Shown here: in pieces, positions 13,543 through 22,177 of the stretch
How positions within the stretch are numbered: position 1 is the stretch's first letter
Layout: every line of letters begins with the position of its first letter
Origin: Bacteroidia bacterium
Lineage (GTDB): Bacteria; Bacteroidota; Bacteroidia; Chitinophagales; Saprospiraceae
Assembly: GCA_030431945.1 (NCBI GenBank)
Contig: JAUIIF010000004.1
Coordinates: 1 to 26,212, forward strand
Direction of reading: 5' to 3'
DNA: 26,212 nucleotides
Program-made: the position numbers and the translations under genes
Notes under the pieces: model-generated
Seen by the model: only the letters and a program-made list of their open reading frames with translations
What the model was told of the DNA's origin: nothing
Databases searched by the model: none

Positions 13543-14682
13543 ATGATGAAGTACCTGACCGTATTACTAATCCCTCTCCTGTTGCCGGCCTGCGGCCCGG
13601 CCACGGAAAAATCTGCCGACGGCACCGTCACCGAAAAAGCTACCTATCGGGCACCAGCCACAGTGTATCCGGGCCGGGAATGGGCCCGGGAAAGGCCGGA
13701 AAACGTCGGCATCGACACCACCGTACTCGCTAATGCCCTGACCTTCCTGGGCACCCACTGCAAAAGTGACGGCCTGGAGGAAGTGATGGTCATCCGCCAC
13801 GGACGGCTGGTGTGGGCGGGTGACAGCATTGCCAAGGTGCACGACATTTGGTCCTGCACCAAATCCTTCGTCTCCACGGCCGCCGGACTCCTGGAAGCAG
13901 AGGGTAAAATTTCGCTCGATCAACCCGTCGCGGACCATGAGCCGTCGCTGGCAACACAATACCCCAACGCCACCTATGCCCATTTTCTGACCATGACCAG
14001 TGGGTACGATGCCGCCGGCCCTAACCGGTGGGGCGAAGACAGCCAGGACTGGTCTGCCACGCCCTTTCAGCCCACTACCCCACTCTTCCCTCCCGGAAGC
14101 GCCTTTGCGTACTGGGACGAGGCCATGATCATGCTCGGGCGCGCCCTGACCAACGCTGCCGGCACCTCCCTGGAAAATTACCTGGCCGAAACCCTGATGT
14201 ATCCCATCGGCATTAAGGACTGGACGTGGTGGAACGAGGAAGCCCTCCCCGACGGCACCCCCATTAATTACGGAGGAACGGGCATCAAAATGTGTGCCCT
14301 GGATCAGGCCAGGTTTGGCCTCCTCTTCTTAAACGACGGCATCTGGGAAGACCAGCAGATCCTGCCCGAAAGCTGGTCGGCCGTCGCAACGGTCAACCAG
14401 GTACCAAAGGGTCTCGACCTGGCAGCGACGGACCGCAACGACCTCGACGGTCGGGGTACGTACGGCTACAACTGGTGGGTCATCAATAAAGCGGAAGGCG
14501 CCTCCCCGGTAGACGCCTACTACACCAGTGGCCTGAACCACAACGTCTGCCTCGTTGTACCGGAATGGGATATGGTCATTGTCCGCATGGGTATGGACGG
14601 TAACCCGGAGTACGGTAAGCACCTCCTGTACTCCGAACTGCTGCAAAGATTGGCACCGGGAATCGCGGTGGGTGCGCAGTAG
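13543..14682 (+). CDS. Serine hydrolase lipoprotein (beta-lactamase class C / PF00144 family)
   Basis: A 379-residue exported protein with a penicillin-recognising serine hydrolase fold. It may act as an esterase, peptidase or carboxypeptidase; the substrate cannot be told. MMKYLTVLLIPLLLPAC is a lipoprotein signal peptide with lipobox LPAC and Cys17 as the lipidation site, which fixes the start against the longer open frame from 13360. The catalytic SxxK is S104-C-T-K107 in WSCTKSF. The second motif is Y190-W-D (the family usually has YxN or YSD), and TSGLNHN near 328-334 takes the place of the third motif. Monocistronic, facing the DCC gene convergently. Confidence 0.88.
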   Translation: MMKYLTVLLIPLLLPACGPATEKSADGTVTEKATYRAPATVYPGREWARERPENVGIDTTVLANALTFLGTHCKSDGLEEVMVIRHGRLVWAGDSIAKVHDIWSCTKSFVSTAAGLLEAEGKISLDQPVADHEPSLATQYPNATYAHFLTMTSGYDAAGPNRWGEDSQDWSATPFQPTTPLFPPGSAFAYWDEAMIMLGRALTNAAGTSLENYLAETLMYPIGIKDWTWWNEEALPDGTPINYGGTGIKMCALDQARFGLLFLNDGIWEDQQILPESWSAVATVNQVPKGLDLAATDRNDLDGRGTYGYNWWVINKAEGASPVDAYYTSGLNHNVCLVVPEWDMVIVRMGMDGNPEYGKHLLYSELLQRLAPGIAVGAQ

Positions 14683-14780
14683 GCCGCCGAACCAGGTACT
14701 ACCTGATCACCACACGCAGCGGGAAACCTTTGAAAATCCGTTTCCAGAATGCGGAGTACCAACTTCAGTAAGGGTCTTCG

Positions 14781-15413
14781 TTACCACCGTCGCCAGGTCT
14801 CCGCCACCGCCAGACCACCGGCCAGTAGTGTCCCCGGCAAGCCGGGAACAACAGCTAGCACCAGGGCCGCCAGGAACAGCACAGTGACGAAGTTCCCCAG
14901 GAAGGAGATACGGTCGGGGTGCAACCCCAGTCCGGCAAGCAGCAGCAGGCCAAAACCCATGGCCAGTGGCAGGCTGGGCAGGCCAAGCCACACGACCACC
15001 CCTACCAGCAGCGCGATGTACGCCAGCCGCCAGCCCGGGTGGAAGTCAGGTGCGCAGTCAAAGCCCGTTGGGGGTGGTTTGGTACCGGCAATTATCCGGC
15101 GGTTGTAAGTAATCAGCCAGTACCATGGCTTAAACAGGGTAAGCAGCAGGCGGCTGCGGACTAAGGGTTTCAGGTGCGGCAAAGCATTGCCAATAACGGT
15201 CGTCATGGCCTCCAGACCGTAGCGTATTTCTCCGGTGCGGAGGTTAATCAGGGGTATTTCGTGGCGGCCACGATCGAGGTCCAAGGCCGGAACTTCATCC
15301 GTCTTTAAGGTACTGAAAGCCCGGCGATCACTCCAGTCAAGAGTCCTAAAAACACCGGTATACCCCTTACACATCGGGCAGGCATCATCGTAGATAAAAG
15401 TGTGGGTAGCCAT
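14781..15413 (-). CDS. DCC-family thiol-disulfide oxidoreductase with membrane domain (DUF393-like)
   Basis: A 210-residue protein. The N-terminal thioredoxin-like domain has YDDACPMCKG near the start, giving a C12-P-M-C15 redox pair of the DCC type. The C-terminal half (about 125-205) has three or four hydrophobic helices, an addition to the basic DCC domain. Partner and substrate unknown; a membrane-associated redox role is inferred. MATHTFIYDD is chosen over a start 18 codons upstream because it gives the usual family N-terminus and because a TATCTTTG promoter octamer (15437-15444) falls inside the longer version. Convergent with the serine hydrolase; a weak GGAAAC/GTTTCC hairpin (14722-14745) lies between. 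Confidence 0.75.
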   Translation of the reverse strand: MATHTFIYDDACPMCKGYTGVFRTLDWSDRRAFSTLKTDEVPALDLDRGRHEIPLINLRTGEIRYGLEAMTTVIGNALPHLKPLVRSRLLLTLFKPWYWLITYNRRIIAGTKPPPTGFDCAPDFHPGWRLAYIALLVGVVVWLGLPSLPLAMGFGLLLLAGLGLHPDRISFLGNFVTVLFLAALVLAVVPGLPGTLLAGGLAVAETWRRW

Positions 15414-15436
15414 GTCGTTCAGAGTTGATGACACAA

Positions 15437-15444
15437 CAAAGATA
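15437..15444 (-). promoter_or_regulatory. Bacteroidota -7 element TATCTTTG before the DCC gene
   Basis: An exact match to TAnnTTTG on the minus strand, 23 bases before the chosen ATG (15411-15413). It supports a separate transcript for the DCC gene and the shorter start. Confidence 0.5.
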
Positions 15445-15457
15445 GTCCTCACTCCAC

Positions 15458-15483
15458 AAACTTTCATTTTTTTCTGAAAGTTT
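15458..15483. other. Perfect 9-base inverted repeat between peptidase and DCC genes
   Basis: AAACTTTCA (15458-15466) and TGAAAGTTT (15475-15483) flank an 8-base loop that is T-rich on the plus strand. It begins 8 bases after the peptidase stop on the minus strand and ends 13 bases before the DCC promoter octamer. It could end the peptidase transcript or bind a dimeric regulator. It is A/T-rich and lacks a following T-tract. Confidence 0.45.
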
Positions 15484-15491
15484 TGAATATT

Positions 15492-16778
15492 TTATTTCAG
15501 CCACCGCTCCAGCGCGTCCATAAGCCGCTGCTTATCCGCAGCGGTCATGTTGGCAATGCGGGCATCGCCGTGCGATTTTCCTTCCATGACGAACCATTCG
15601 GCATCGACTTTTGCAGACGGCGGAACGGCGGTGGCCGTCCACGCGTCGTTGGCACCGTAGATGTAGGCGAATTGGTTTCCGTTCTTTTTCAGCCAGCGGT
15701 TTACTTTTTTGAGGAGTTCACCGTTGAATGCAGTAGTAAGCGGTTTGGGGAAAAGGACCGCCATTACGTTCCGATCCGTAGGCAGATCCACCAACAAGTC
15801 TTTGAAATCGCTGGTCCGGTAGCCGTAATACCCCATTTGGGTGGCTGCTTGGTAGTAGTGTGCATAGTAGTAATCGATCAACTGGTCGCTGAACAGGTTG
15901 ATGCCGGCAGTTTCCAGAAAATACACCAGGGCATCTTCGAGGGAGGCGCTTTCATCGGGAATGGCGGTACAGTCACCGCCCCACTGCCAAAAGGCAAACG
16001 GGTATTCCAGCACCCCCAGCTCAAAGGCTTCTCCCAGGGTTTTGTAGGTGTACTCGTCCTTGCTACCCAAATTATAAAACCGCAGAAGCGGCAAGACCTG
16101 ATCCCGGTTGGCCAATAACCTTATTTGCAGTGCCCTGATGCTGGCCCGGCAGGCGGGGGTGCCGACATTGTCCAGAAAGTCATAAATCCGCTGCTCTTCG
16201 TATTCCTGGTTGATGGGGGCTACGTAGGGCACGCTGGCCGCTACGTCTTCCGGAAAGAAATAGCGGTAGAAGACGGTCGTTGCGCCCCCCTTACTGATCC
16301 CGGTACTGACCCATTTTTCCGGGTAGAGTTCCGTAAACAGTTCACGTAGGTGGTGATAATCCGCCGTCGCCTGCTCCAGGTTGAGGAAGGTAAAATCGGC
16401 GGTATCCGGCTGGCTTTCACCGAAGTACCGGTGCTCGACGCGGAGTTGGTTGGCGTTGAGTAAAGCAGACAGTTCGTAGTAGCGGGGCCGGCCGGCCGTG
16501 TATCCCTCAGTCACCAGTACGGTGGGCCGGTCCGCTCCGCGGTGGGTCAGGAAAACCTTTTGCTGAAAGAAGCCCCTGGTGGTATCCTGGTGGTCCAGCG
16601 GCTGCCGGAAAAACAGTTCGTAGACCGGCTGTCCGTCTGCTCCGGGCAGCCTTTTGGCCTGCTGCAAGTCGGGCAATTGGAGCAGGCGTTGCTCCAGGTC
16701 GGTTTGGGCGCGGACGCTGGTGCAACAGCAAAGCAGCAGGGCAAGAAGGGTCAGGTGGGCGGAGCGGAGGGGGAACAT
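15492..16778 (-). CDS. Secreted S28/S37-type serine peptidase (prolyl aminopeptidase-like)
   Basis: A 428-residue exported peptidase of the alpha/beta-hydrolase fold, expected to remove short peptides from protein N-termini or after proline. The signal peptide is MFPLRSAHLTLLALLLCCC with likely cleavage after SVRA. Family marks are the FRQPLDHQD motif near 57-65, LVTEGYTAGRP, RVEHRYFGESQP, and the nucleophile region STGISKGGATT, with the Ser in GxSxGG. The late DAW and SHGDARI segments are candidates for the catalytic Asp and His. A longer open frame starts at 16868, but its extra 30 residues are mostly translated heptanucleotide repeat, so the ATG at 16776-16778 is chosen. S28 versus S37 cannot be settled by eye. 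Confidence 0.82.
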   Translation of the reverse strand: MFPLRSAHLTLLALLLCCCTSVRAQTDLEQRLLQLPDLQQAKRLPGADGQPVYELFFRQPLDHQDTTRGFFQQKVFLTHRGADRPTVLVTEGYTAGRPRYYELSALLNANQLRVEHRYFGESQPDTADFTFLNLEQATADYHHLRELFTELYPEKWVSTGISKGGATTVFYRYFFPEDVAASVPYVAPINQEYEEQRIYDFLDNVGTPACRASIRALQIRLLANRDQVLPLLRFYNLGSKDEYTYKTLGEAFELGVLEYPFAFWQWGGDCTAIPDESASLEDALVYFLETAGINLFSDQLIDYYYAHYYQAATQMGYYGYRTSDFKDLLVDLPTDRNVMAVLFPKPLTTAFNGELLKKVNRWLKKNGNQFAYIYGANDAWTATAVPPSAKVDAEWFVMEGKSHGDARIANMTAADKQRLMDALERWLK

Positions 16779-16780
16779 AC

Positions 16781-16836
16781 GGGTTGCGGGTTGCGGGTTG
16801 CGGGTTACGGGTTGCGGGTTGCGGGTGGCGGGTTGC
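16781..16836. repeat. Heptanucleotide tandem array, 8 x GGGTTGC
   Basis: Eight back-to-back 7-base units, six of them exact GGGTTGC and two with one change (unit 4 GGGTTAC, unit 7 GGGTGGC). It ends 2 bases before the peptidase start codon on the minus strand, so it occupies the leader where a ribosome-binding site would lie. Such arrays resemble short tandemly repeated repetitive sequences described in cyanobacteria. Confidence 0.95.
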
Positions 16837-16910
16837 AAATGTAACAACAAGCGCGGCTGCGGATACAAGAGAAGCGTCAGTACGGCGGATAGCCCACCAA
16901 CCTTTCTCTT

Positions 16911-16927
16911 GCACCTGCGGCCGCGCC
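16911..16927 (-). repeat. Dispersed 17-base repeat, copy 5 (exact)
   Basis: Exact consensus on the minus strand, 30 bases after the stop of the T9SS cargo gene and in its orientation. Its next 19 bases (16892-16910) match those after copy 7 at 14 positions. Confidence 0.85.
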
Positions 16928-16957
16928 TATTGTGCTCCGTGCTTTGCCTTGCGGCAA

Positions 16958-18601
16958 TTAGTTGATGACGATCCGTTTGGTGATGCTGCGGCCCGTCTCC
17001 GTCCGGATGCCGTAGAGATACATACCCGCCGGCAGGTTTGCCACGTCAATGGTTTCCTGGTAGGCTCCGGCCGGCTGGCGGCCCTTATTTACTTGTCTCA
17101 GTTGACGGCCCATCATATCGTACAGTTGTACGCTGACTTCCCGCCCCTGATCGAGGGAATAGGAAACGGTAAATTGGTCCCTTGCCGGATTGGGGAAAGC
17201 ATCATACAGCTGGGTGCTGAGGTCTTCAGCGCTCCCGATACTGACGACGCCATCATCCTCGAACATAAGGATGGAGAAGTCGAGGTCGACCCCAAATGGC
17301 GTTACGTTTCCGCCGTTGATGGTGAAGGCCTGCCCACCGGGATACGGATTACCGTTAAAGCCATTGATATTACCCGTGGCATCATTGGTAGCCGTTAAGG
17401 AAAAAGAATAGGTCTCCCCTTCCAGGACGTTAAAACCCTGCGCCAGGGGGATCAGGTGGTCACCGCTTCCTGAGATGGTACTGACCTGACTGTAATCCGC
17501 GCCCCGGGTGTCACTGCCAAGATTCAAATCCAGGCGCATTTCCGTAAGGTTAGCCTCAACGGTACTGAAGCGGATGTGCGAGATGCGGCCATTCTTCGGT
17601 GCCGTGAAACTTTGCCCCACCGTGATGGCCGAACTGCTGTTGGCAAAAGAATTAGCCGTTGGCTGGTCAATAAGGTTAATGGGTCTTACTATCGTCACCC
17701 CGAATTTCATATCGAAGCTAGCCGGAAGCAATACATTACTTCCAAAAATTTCAATGTTCGTACCTCCAGCGTAGGGGTTCGTGTTATTTACCTGTACCCT
17801 GGTCCTTTCATTGGTGTTGGCCGTCGTCTTCAACAAAAAGCCGTACTGCACACTATCGGTCACCAAAAAAGGCGTTTCCAGTTCGATGGTTGTCTCCCCT
17901 ACCCTGGGGTTCAGAATTAACTGGCGGTACAGTGGCATTCCGTTAATACTATCGACGGATACAATATCAAAGAACAGGGTGTCATCATCAACTTGGGTAA
18001 ATTCTATCGACACTTCAGTAAGGGCCCCGGTGGCACAGGCGGTAAATACCTGACCAATGCCTTTATCCTGCAAGAAAAAGGTTTGGGTAGCAGCTCCCTG
18101 AAATTGGGTGCAGGCATCGGGAACGATGCCGAGGGAAAAGGTAAGATCTGCCCCAGGGTCCTCAAAGTTCCCGTTAGTCAGGCGGAAAACGTTACCGCCA
18201 GGTAAGATGTCACCATCATTTGCGTTAAAGTTAACGGCCGCTCCCTTAAAGCTGAAGGCATATTGTTCTCCGTCCAGCACAGAAAAAGGGCGATGTAGCA
18301 GAATGGACACTTCGCCGGCTCCGCCAAAGTAGACCAACTGGGTGTCCAGTGCTGACAACCGATCGGCCGCATTAAACAGTTCCAGGGTAAGCACCTTCCC
18401 TACTGAATCCCGAAGAGAAACGGTGATTTCGGTCACGACACCGTCTCCACAGGCGGTAAATGTCTGACCAACACTTTGCGTTGCATTCAGGTCAGCAAAG
18501 CTATTGATAGTGGGTTGGTTCAGGAAGCACGGTTGTGCCAGTAACCCTGCCGATAAGAACAGGAGGGTGAAAGTGAAAAAAGGAGTAAAAGTGAATTTCA
18601 T
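16958..18601 (-). CDS. Type IX secretion cargo protein with three tandem domains
   Basis: A 547-residue secreted surface protein. The signal peptide is residues 1-22 (cleavage near LLA/Q). Three related domains of about 140-144 residues follow (24-163, 164-307, 308-451). Each opens with a G-Q-x-F-T-A segment, has a Y-x-F strand after a short E/D-rich turn, and ends with a D-x-x-F strand; domains 1 and 3 also share NQPTINSFA/DQPTANSFA. The last 96 residues form a type A T9SS sorting domain: FPNPARDQFTVSY, LYDMMGRQL, LPAGMYLYGI and the end KRIVIN. It would be exported across the outer membrane and attached to the surface. Ligand unknown; a beta-sandwich adhesin or binding protein is an inference. 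A short hairpin with a GCAA loop lies immediately after the stop. Confidence 0.88.
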   Translation of the reverse strand: MKFTFTPFFTFTLLFLSAGLLAQPCFLNQPTINSFADLNATQSVGQTFTACGDGVVTEITVSLRDSVGKVLTLELFNAADRLSALDTQLVYFGGAGEVSILLHRPFSVLDGEQYAFSFKGAAVNFNANDGDILPGGNVFRLTNGNFEDPGADLTFSLGIVPDACTQFQGAATQTFFLQDKGIGQVFTACATGALTEVSIEFTQVDDDTLFFDIVSVDSINGMPLYRQLILNPRVGETTIELETPFLVTDSVQYGFLLKTTANTNERTRVQVNNTNPYAGGTNIEIFGSNVLLPASFDMKFGVTIVRPINLIDQPTANSFANSSSAITVGQSFTAPKNGRISHIRFSTVEANLTEMRLDLNLGSDTRGADYSQVSTISGSGDHLIPLAQGFNVLEGETYSFSLTATNDATGNINGFNGNPYPGGQAFTINGGNVTPFGVDLDFSILMFEDDGVVSIGSAEDLSTQLYDAFPNPARDQFTVSYSLDQGREVSVQLYDMMGRQLRQVNKGRQPAGAYQETIDVANLPAGMYLYGIRTETGRSITKRIVIN

Positions 18602-18924
18602 ACAGAGTTAATTCAGAGTGAATAAATGGAAGGCAGAGCTGGCCTTCGTGTGTTGTCTTAGTCAATAGTAGCTGGAGGCAGGGACAGGTTCCCCCTTGTT
18701 GGCGCAAATCAAGTAATTATACCTACCCAGACAGGTGAATTTTCCTGTACTACTTCCTCAGGCACCTTCTAAGCTATGCTGTCAGACGAATTTCACCAAC
18801 CGTCAACCACCAGAATGTGCTGAACGGTCACATTTTTGTTCTTAACGGCAGGGCAATGGTCTTTCCTTCAGCGTTTCCTTACCTGACTTAAGTACTATCT
18901 TCCCCCACCTAAAGTATTCGTATC
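18602..18924. other. Intergenic region between divergent genes, no gene
   Basis: A 323-base spacer between the T9SS cargo gene (minus) and the DUF2306 gene (plus), presumably with both promoters. I see a weak ACAGG/CCTGT hairpin (18731-18748) and a poor -7-like TATCTTCC (18896-18903), 21 bases before the DUF2306 ATG. No dispersed repeat is present and no open frame is convincing. Confidence 0.5.
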
Positions 18925-19743
18925 ATGCCTGTCCGCGCCGCCCAGGTTTCCACCGGCGATACCTTTTTCAGTTTTGCTAAAAACCTCCTCGGCGCCATCG
19001 TCTGGGCCAGTGCCCTGGTTTTTGGCTTGTACATCCTGGTATTTTACGCCCTGGCCTACGTGTCCGGGGATACGGCGCAGTGGAACAAGGTGCTGCCGGG
19101 CCTGTACGATGCGGAGAATACCGGCTCCACGGCGGGTATTGCCATCCATTTTCTCGCTGGAGGAATTATTTTGATACTGGGGTGTTTACAATTATTGCCT
19201 TTTGTGCGGGAACGGTACCCGATCATCCACAGGGCATCCGGGCGGGTCTACGTGCTGGCGTGTTTGCTGGCCGCCGCTGGCGGGCTGGTCTTCATTGCCC
19301 TGAAGGGCACCATTGGCGGACGGGTGATGGACATCGGCTTTACCGGCTACGGCCTGCTCATGGGGCTGGCGGCTGTGCAGACGGCCCGCTTCGCCCGGCA
19401 GAAAGATTTTACGCGCCACCGGGCCTGGGCCCTCCGGCTTTTCGCCCTGGCCATCGGTTCCTGGTTGTACCGGATGGACTATGGCTTCTACATCGGGTTC
19501 GGCGGCAGGAGTGGCCATACCGAAGATTTCCGGGGCTGGTTTGATTACTTCATGGATTTCTGGTTCTACCTTCCCAACCTGGTGGTCGTTGAAATCATTC
19601 TGGCCGAGTACCGCATCTTTACCCGTCCCGGGGTTAAAATAGCGGGAGGAATCGTGCTCCTCCTCGCCTGCGCCTTTTTACTCTTCGCCAGTTTCTTCTT
19701 CATCCGGGACTACTGGGGCCCGGGGATCGTGGGCGGACTTTAA
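18925..19743 (+). CDS. DUF2306 integral membrane protein
   Basis: A 272-residue protein with about seven transmembrane helices. The DUF2306 pattern is HRASGRVYVLACLLAA near residues 101-116, with HRAWALRLFALAIG further on; the two conserved His-Arg pairs sit at helix starts and could bind a cofactor, although the function of the family is not established. It is alone on its strand, with a divergent T9SS gene upstream and a convergent penicillin-binding protein 49 bases downstream. A copy of the dispersed repeat starts 2 bases after its stop codon. Confidence 0.82.
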   Translation: MPVRAAQVSTGDTFFSFAKNLLGAIVWASALVFGLYILVFYALAYVSGDTAQWNKVLPGLYDAENTGSTAGIAIHFLAGGIILILGCLQLLPFVRERYPIIHRASGRVYVLACLLAAAGGLVFIALKGTIGGRVMDIGFTGYGLLMGLAAVQTARFARQKDFTRHRAWALRLFALAIGSWLYRMDYGFYIGFGGRSGHTEDFRGWFDYFMDFWFYLPNLVVVEIILAEYRIFTRPGVKIAGGIVLLLACAFLLFASFFFIRDYWGPGIVGGL

Positions 19744-19745
19744 CG

Positions 19746-19762
19746 GGCGCGGCCGCAGGTGC
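19746..19762 (+). repeat. Dispersed 17-base repeat, copy 6 (exact)
   Basis: Exact consensus, beginning 2 bases after the DUF2306 stop codon and in its orientation, within the 49-base gap to the convergent penicillin-binding protein gene. Confidence 0.85.
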
Positions 19763-19792
19763 AGAGAAAAGTTGTCCGGCAGGGGAAATCAA

Positions 19793-22135
19793 TTATCCGT
19801 TGCTCCCTGAGGTATCCGTCAACGATTGCACTGGTTCGATCTCCGGGGGCGGTAACTTGTTTACTGAATCAAGCTTTACGGTGTCCGCTTTTTCGGCAGC
19901 CCCCCGTTGGTTCGGGACCAAAAGCCGCGCTTCCTCCGGCGGAAGTTCGCTACTCGCCACACAGGTAAATTCCGGGATGGTGTAGGTAAAATCAGTAAGC
20001 AGCGGCGTGCGCCACAGGCTGAGGTCGGCAAAGACTCTCGCGACGATCGGCAGGGCCGTATTGCTCCCCGAACCCAGCCGGGTGGATTTGAAGTGGACTC
20101 GTTTATCCAGGGTGCCCACCCAGGCTCCGACCGTCACTTCAGGAGAGCTGGCAATGAACCAGCCATCGGCATTCTGCTGGGTTGTCCCGGTTTTGCCGAT
20201 GATATTGTAGGGAATCGAGTACGCATTGATGCGGGCCGCACTCCCTTCCGTCAGTACCGCACGCATCATTTTACGCACTTGCTGAAACGATTCCGGCGCT
20301 TCGCGCCGGGTGACGTTGGTAGTAGGTCTTGCGTAGATTTCCTGGCCGTTTTCGTCTTCGATCCGGACGATGGAATAGGGCGTGACCGCTCCGCCACCGT
20401 TCGCAATGAAGGCGAACGCCCCCACCATTTCCTGCAGGGTAAGTTCCGGCGTCCCCAACACGATGGAAGGCACCTTTGGTATTTCGCTGCTGATCCCGGC
20501 CCGTTGCGCCAGGCTGATCACCCGGTCAATGCCCGTGGCAAGCATTACTTCTGCAGACACCGTATTCACCGAGTTGGCCAGCGCGCCCCACATCGAGTAG
20601 CTCCCGGTATAGCGGCCATCAGCATTCCGGGGGGTCCACCCCTCATAACGGCTGTACGTACGGCGTTCGTTTGCATAGAAATCACACGGTGAAAGACCTT
20701 TTTGCAGGCCAGCCAGATAGACAATTGGCTTGAAGACCGAGCCCACCTGCCGCGGCAGCTGAATCTGGTTGTACTGACTGTAGTCGTAGTCATTGCCCCC
20801 AACGTAGGCAAGGATTCGACCCGACCGGTTGTCCAGCGCAAGAACCCCGGAATGCAGACGGGTCAGCTCGTGGATGATGTAGTCCCGAAAGTTCATTTCA
20901 ACCGTCTTGAAGCCATCCCAGGTCCAGATCATCTTTTCTCCGGCAGACTTGAATTTAGCCTCAATTTCGGCGTTCGTCAATCCCCGGGCCCTCAGGTCTT
21001 TGGCGTATTGGTCCTGCCACATAAGCTTCTGCAGGAAACTATCGCGGGTGATCCCTTCCAGCGTTACGTCCCAGTTACCATCAAAGACCTGCTGCAGCCG
21101 GCGCATATTACCCTCCTGCGCTTTTTCTACGGATTGCTGGATGGCAGGATACAAAGAAGTATAGATTTTTAATCCGTCACTGTCGAGATCGTAGACCGAT
21201 CCGTCCGGCTTTGGGTTTTTCGCCGCCCAGGTCTCAAATTCCTCCCGAAGAAATACTTTGTAGTATGCGGCGTAGGTGGCGGTAAACTTCGGGGGCTGGT
21301 AGTTAAGCTTCAGGGGGCTCTCCTTAGCCTTCGAATAGGCGTCTTCGGTTATTTTTCCGTACTTGTACATTTGGCTCAAAACGATATTTCGCCGGGCCAG
21401 GGCGCGTTCCGGGTTCCGGCGTGGGTTGTAAGCATTCGGGGCCTGCAGCAACCCCACCAGCAGGGCGGCTTCGCTTAGCTCCAGTTGCAGCGGCGGTTTG
21501 TTCAGAAAGCGCTGGGAGGCCTTTTCCAGTCCGAAAAGGTTCTCGCCAAACATCACCGTATTAAGGTACAACAGCAATATTTCGTCTTTACTGTACACCT
21601 TTTCCATACGCCGGGCGATGAACATTTCCCTGATTTTGTTAATCGGGGTAGACAGAAAGAATCGTTTTTTGCGGCCAAAAGCATTCTTGGCTAATTGTTG
21701 GGTAATGGTGCTGCCGCCGCCGCTGCTGGCGTCCGCCAGGAGGATGGATTTAAACAGCACGCGGCCGAGGCTGCGGTAATCAATACCATTATGCTCGTAA
21801 AAGCGAATGTCCTCCACGGCAACGAGGGCATCCCGTAATACCTGGTTTACCTCTGCCGAATCCACGTTGGATCGATTCTGGAGATAAAAGCTCCCCATTA
21901 CCTCTTTGTTAGCCCCGTAGATCGTGGTGGCCACCGGATTCCGCAGGTGGCGGAGTGAATCCGTAGAGGGTAACCGGCCGAACAAGCCCAGCCAGATGCT
22001 CAAAATGAGCAAGAGTAAGCTCACCAAGCTTCCGCAAAATAAGTAAAAGATCGTTCTTATTTTATGTTGGAGCATCCAGTTACCGGTGGACCGAAGTGCG
22101 TTAAGAAGCTTGGTCATAGTATTTTTTATGAACAT
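19793..22135 (-). CDS. Class A penicillin-binding protein (transglycosylase/transpeptidase)
   Basis: Polymerises lipid II into glycan strands and cross-links the stem peptides, anchored in the inner membrane with both enzymes in the periplasm. A cytoplasmic N-terminus and one transmembrane helix (about 31-52) lead into a GT51 transglycosylase domain with catalytic Glu108 in VEDIRFYEHNG, GGSTITQQLAKN (140-151) and the second Glu at 185 in KDEILLLYLN. The transpeptidase domain carries S466-V-F-K469, S522-V-N524 and K648-T-G-T651. The 780-residue length is normal for PBP1A-type enzymes. The tail is rich in Pro, Glu, Ser and Asp. A second ATG seven codons in (22115-22117) is an alternative start. 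Monocistronic or with the 2OG oxygenase gene 42 bases upstream. Confidence 0.95.
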   Translation of the reverse strand: MFIKNTMTKLLNALRSTGNWMLQHKIRTIFYLFCGSLVSLLLLILSIWLGLFGRLPSTDSLRHLRNPVATTIYGANKEVMGSFYLQNRSNVDSAEVNQVLRDALVAVEDIRFYEHNGIDYRSLGRVLFKSILLADASSGGGSTITQQLAKNAFGRKKRFFLSTPINKIREMFIARRMEKVYSKDEILLLYLNTVMFGENLFGLEKASQRFLNKPPLQLELSEAALLVGLLQAPNAYNPRRNPERALARRNIVLSQMYKYGKITEDAYSKAKESPLKLNYQPPKFTATYAAYYKVFLREEFETWAAKNPKPDGSVYDLDSDGLKIYTSLYPAIQQSVEKAQEGNMRRLQQVFDGNWDVTLEGITRDSFLQKLMWQDQYAKDLRARGLTNAEIEAKFKSAGEKMIWTWDGFKTVEMNFRDYIIHELTRLHSGVLALDNRSGRILAYVGGNDYDYSQYNQIQLPRQVGSVFKPIVYLAGLQKGLSPCDFYANERRTYSRYEGWTPRNADGRYTGSYSMWGALANSVNTVSAEVMLATGIDRVISLAQRAGISSEIPKVPSIVLGTPELTLQEMVGAFAFIANGGGAVTPYSIVRIEDENGQEIYARPTTNVTRREAPESFQQVRKMMRAVLTEGSAARINAYSIPYNIIGKTGTTQQNADGWFIASSPEVTVGAWVGTLDKRVHFKSTRLGSGSNTALPIVARVFADLSLWRTPLLTDFTYTIPEFTCVASSELPPEEARLLVPNQRGAAEKADTVKLDSVNKLPPPEIEPVQSLTDTSGSNG

Positions 22136-22177
22136 GCAGAAAGAATGCTGTAGCGTAATGAAACTGAAAGAAAACGC

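Noticed and set aside
16779..16868. Longer N-terminus for the secreted peptidase
   Set aside because: The extra 30 residues are mostly translated GGGTTGC repeat placed before a complete signal peptide.
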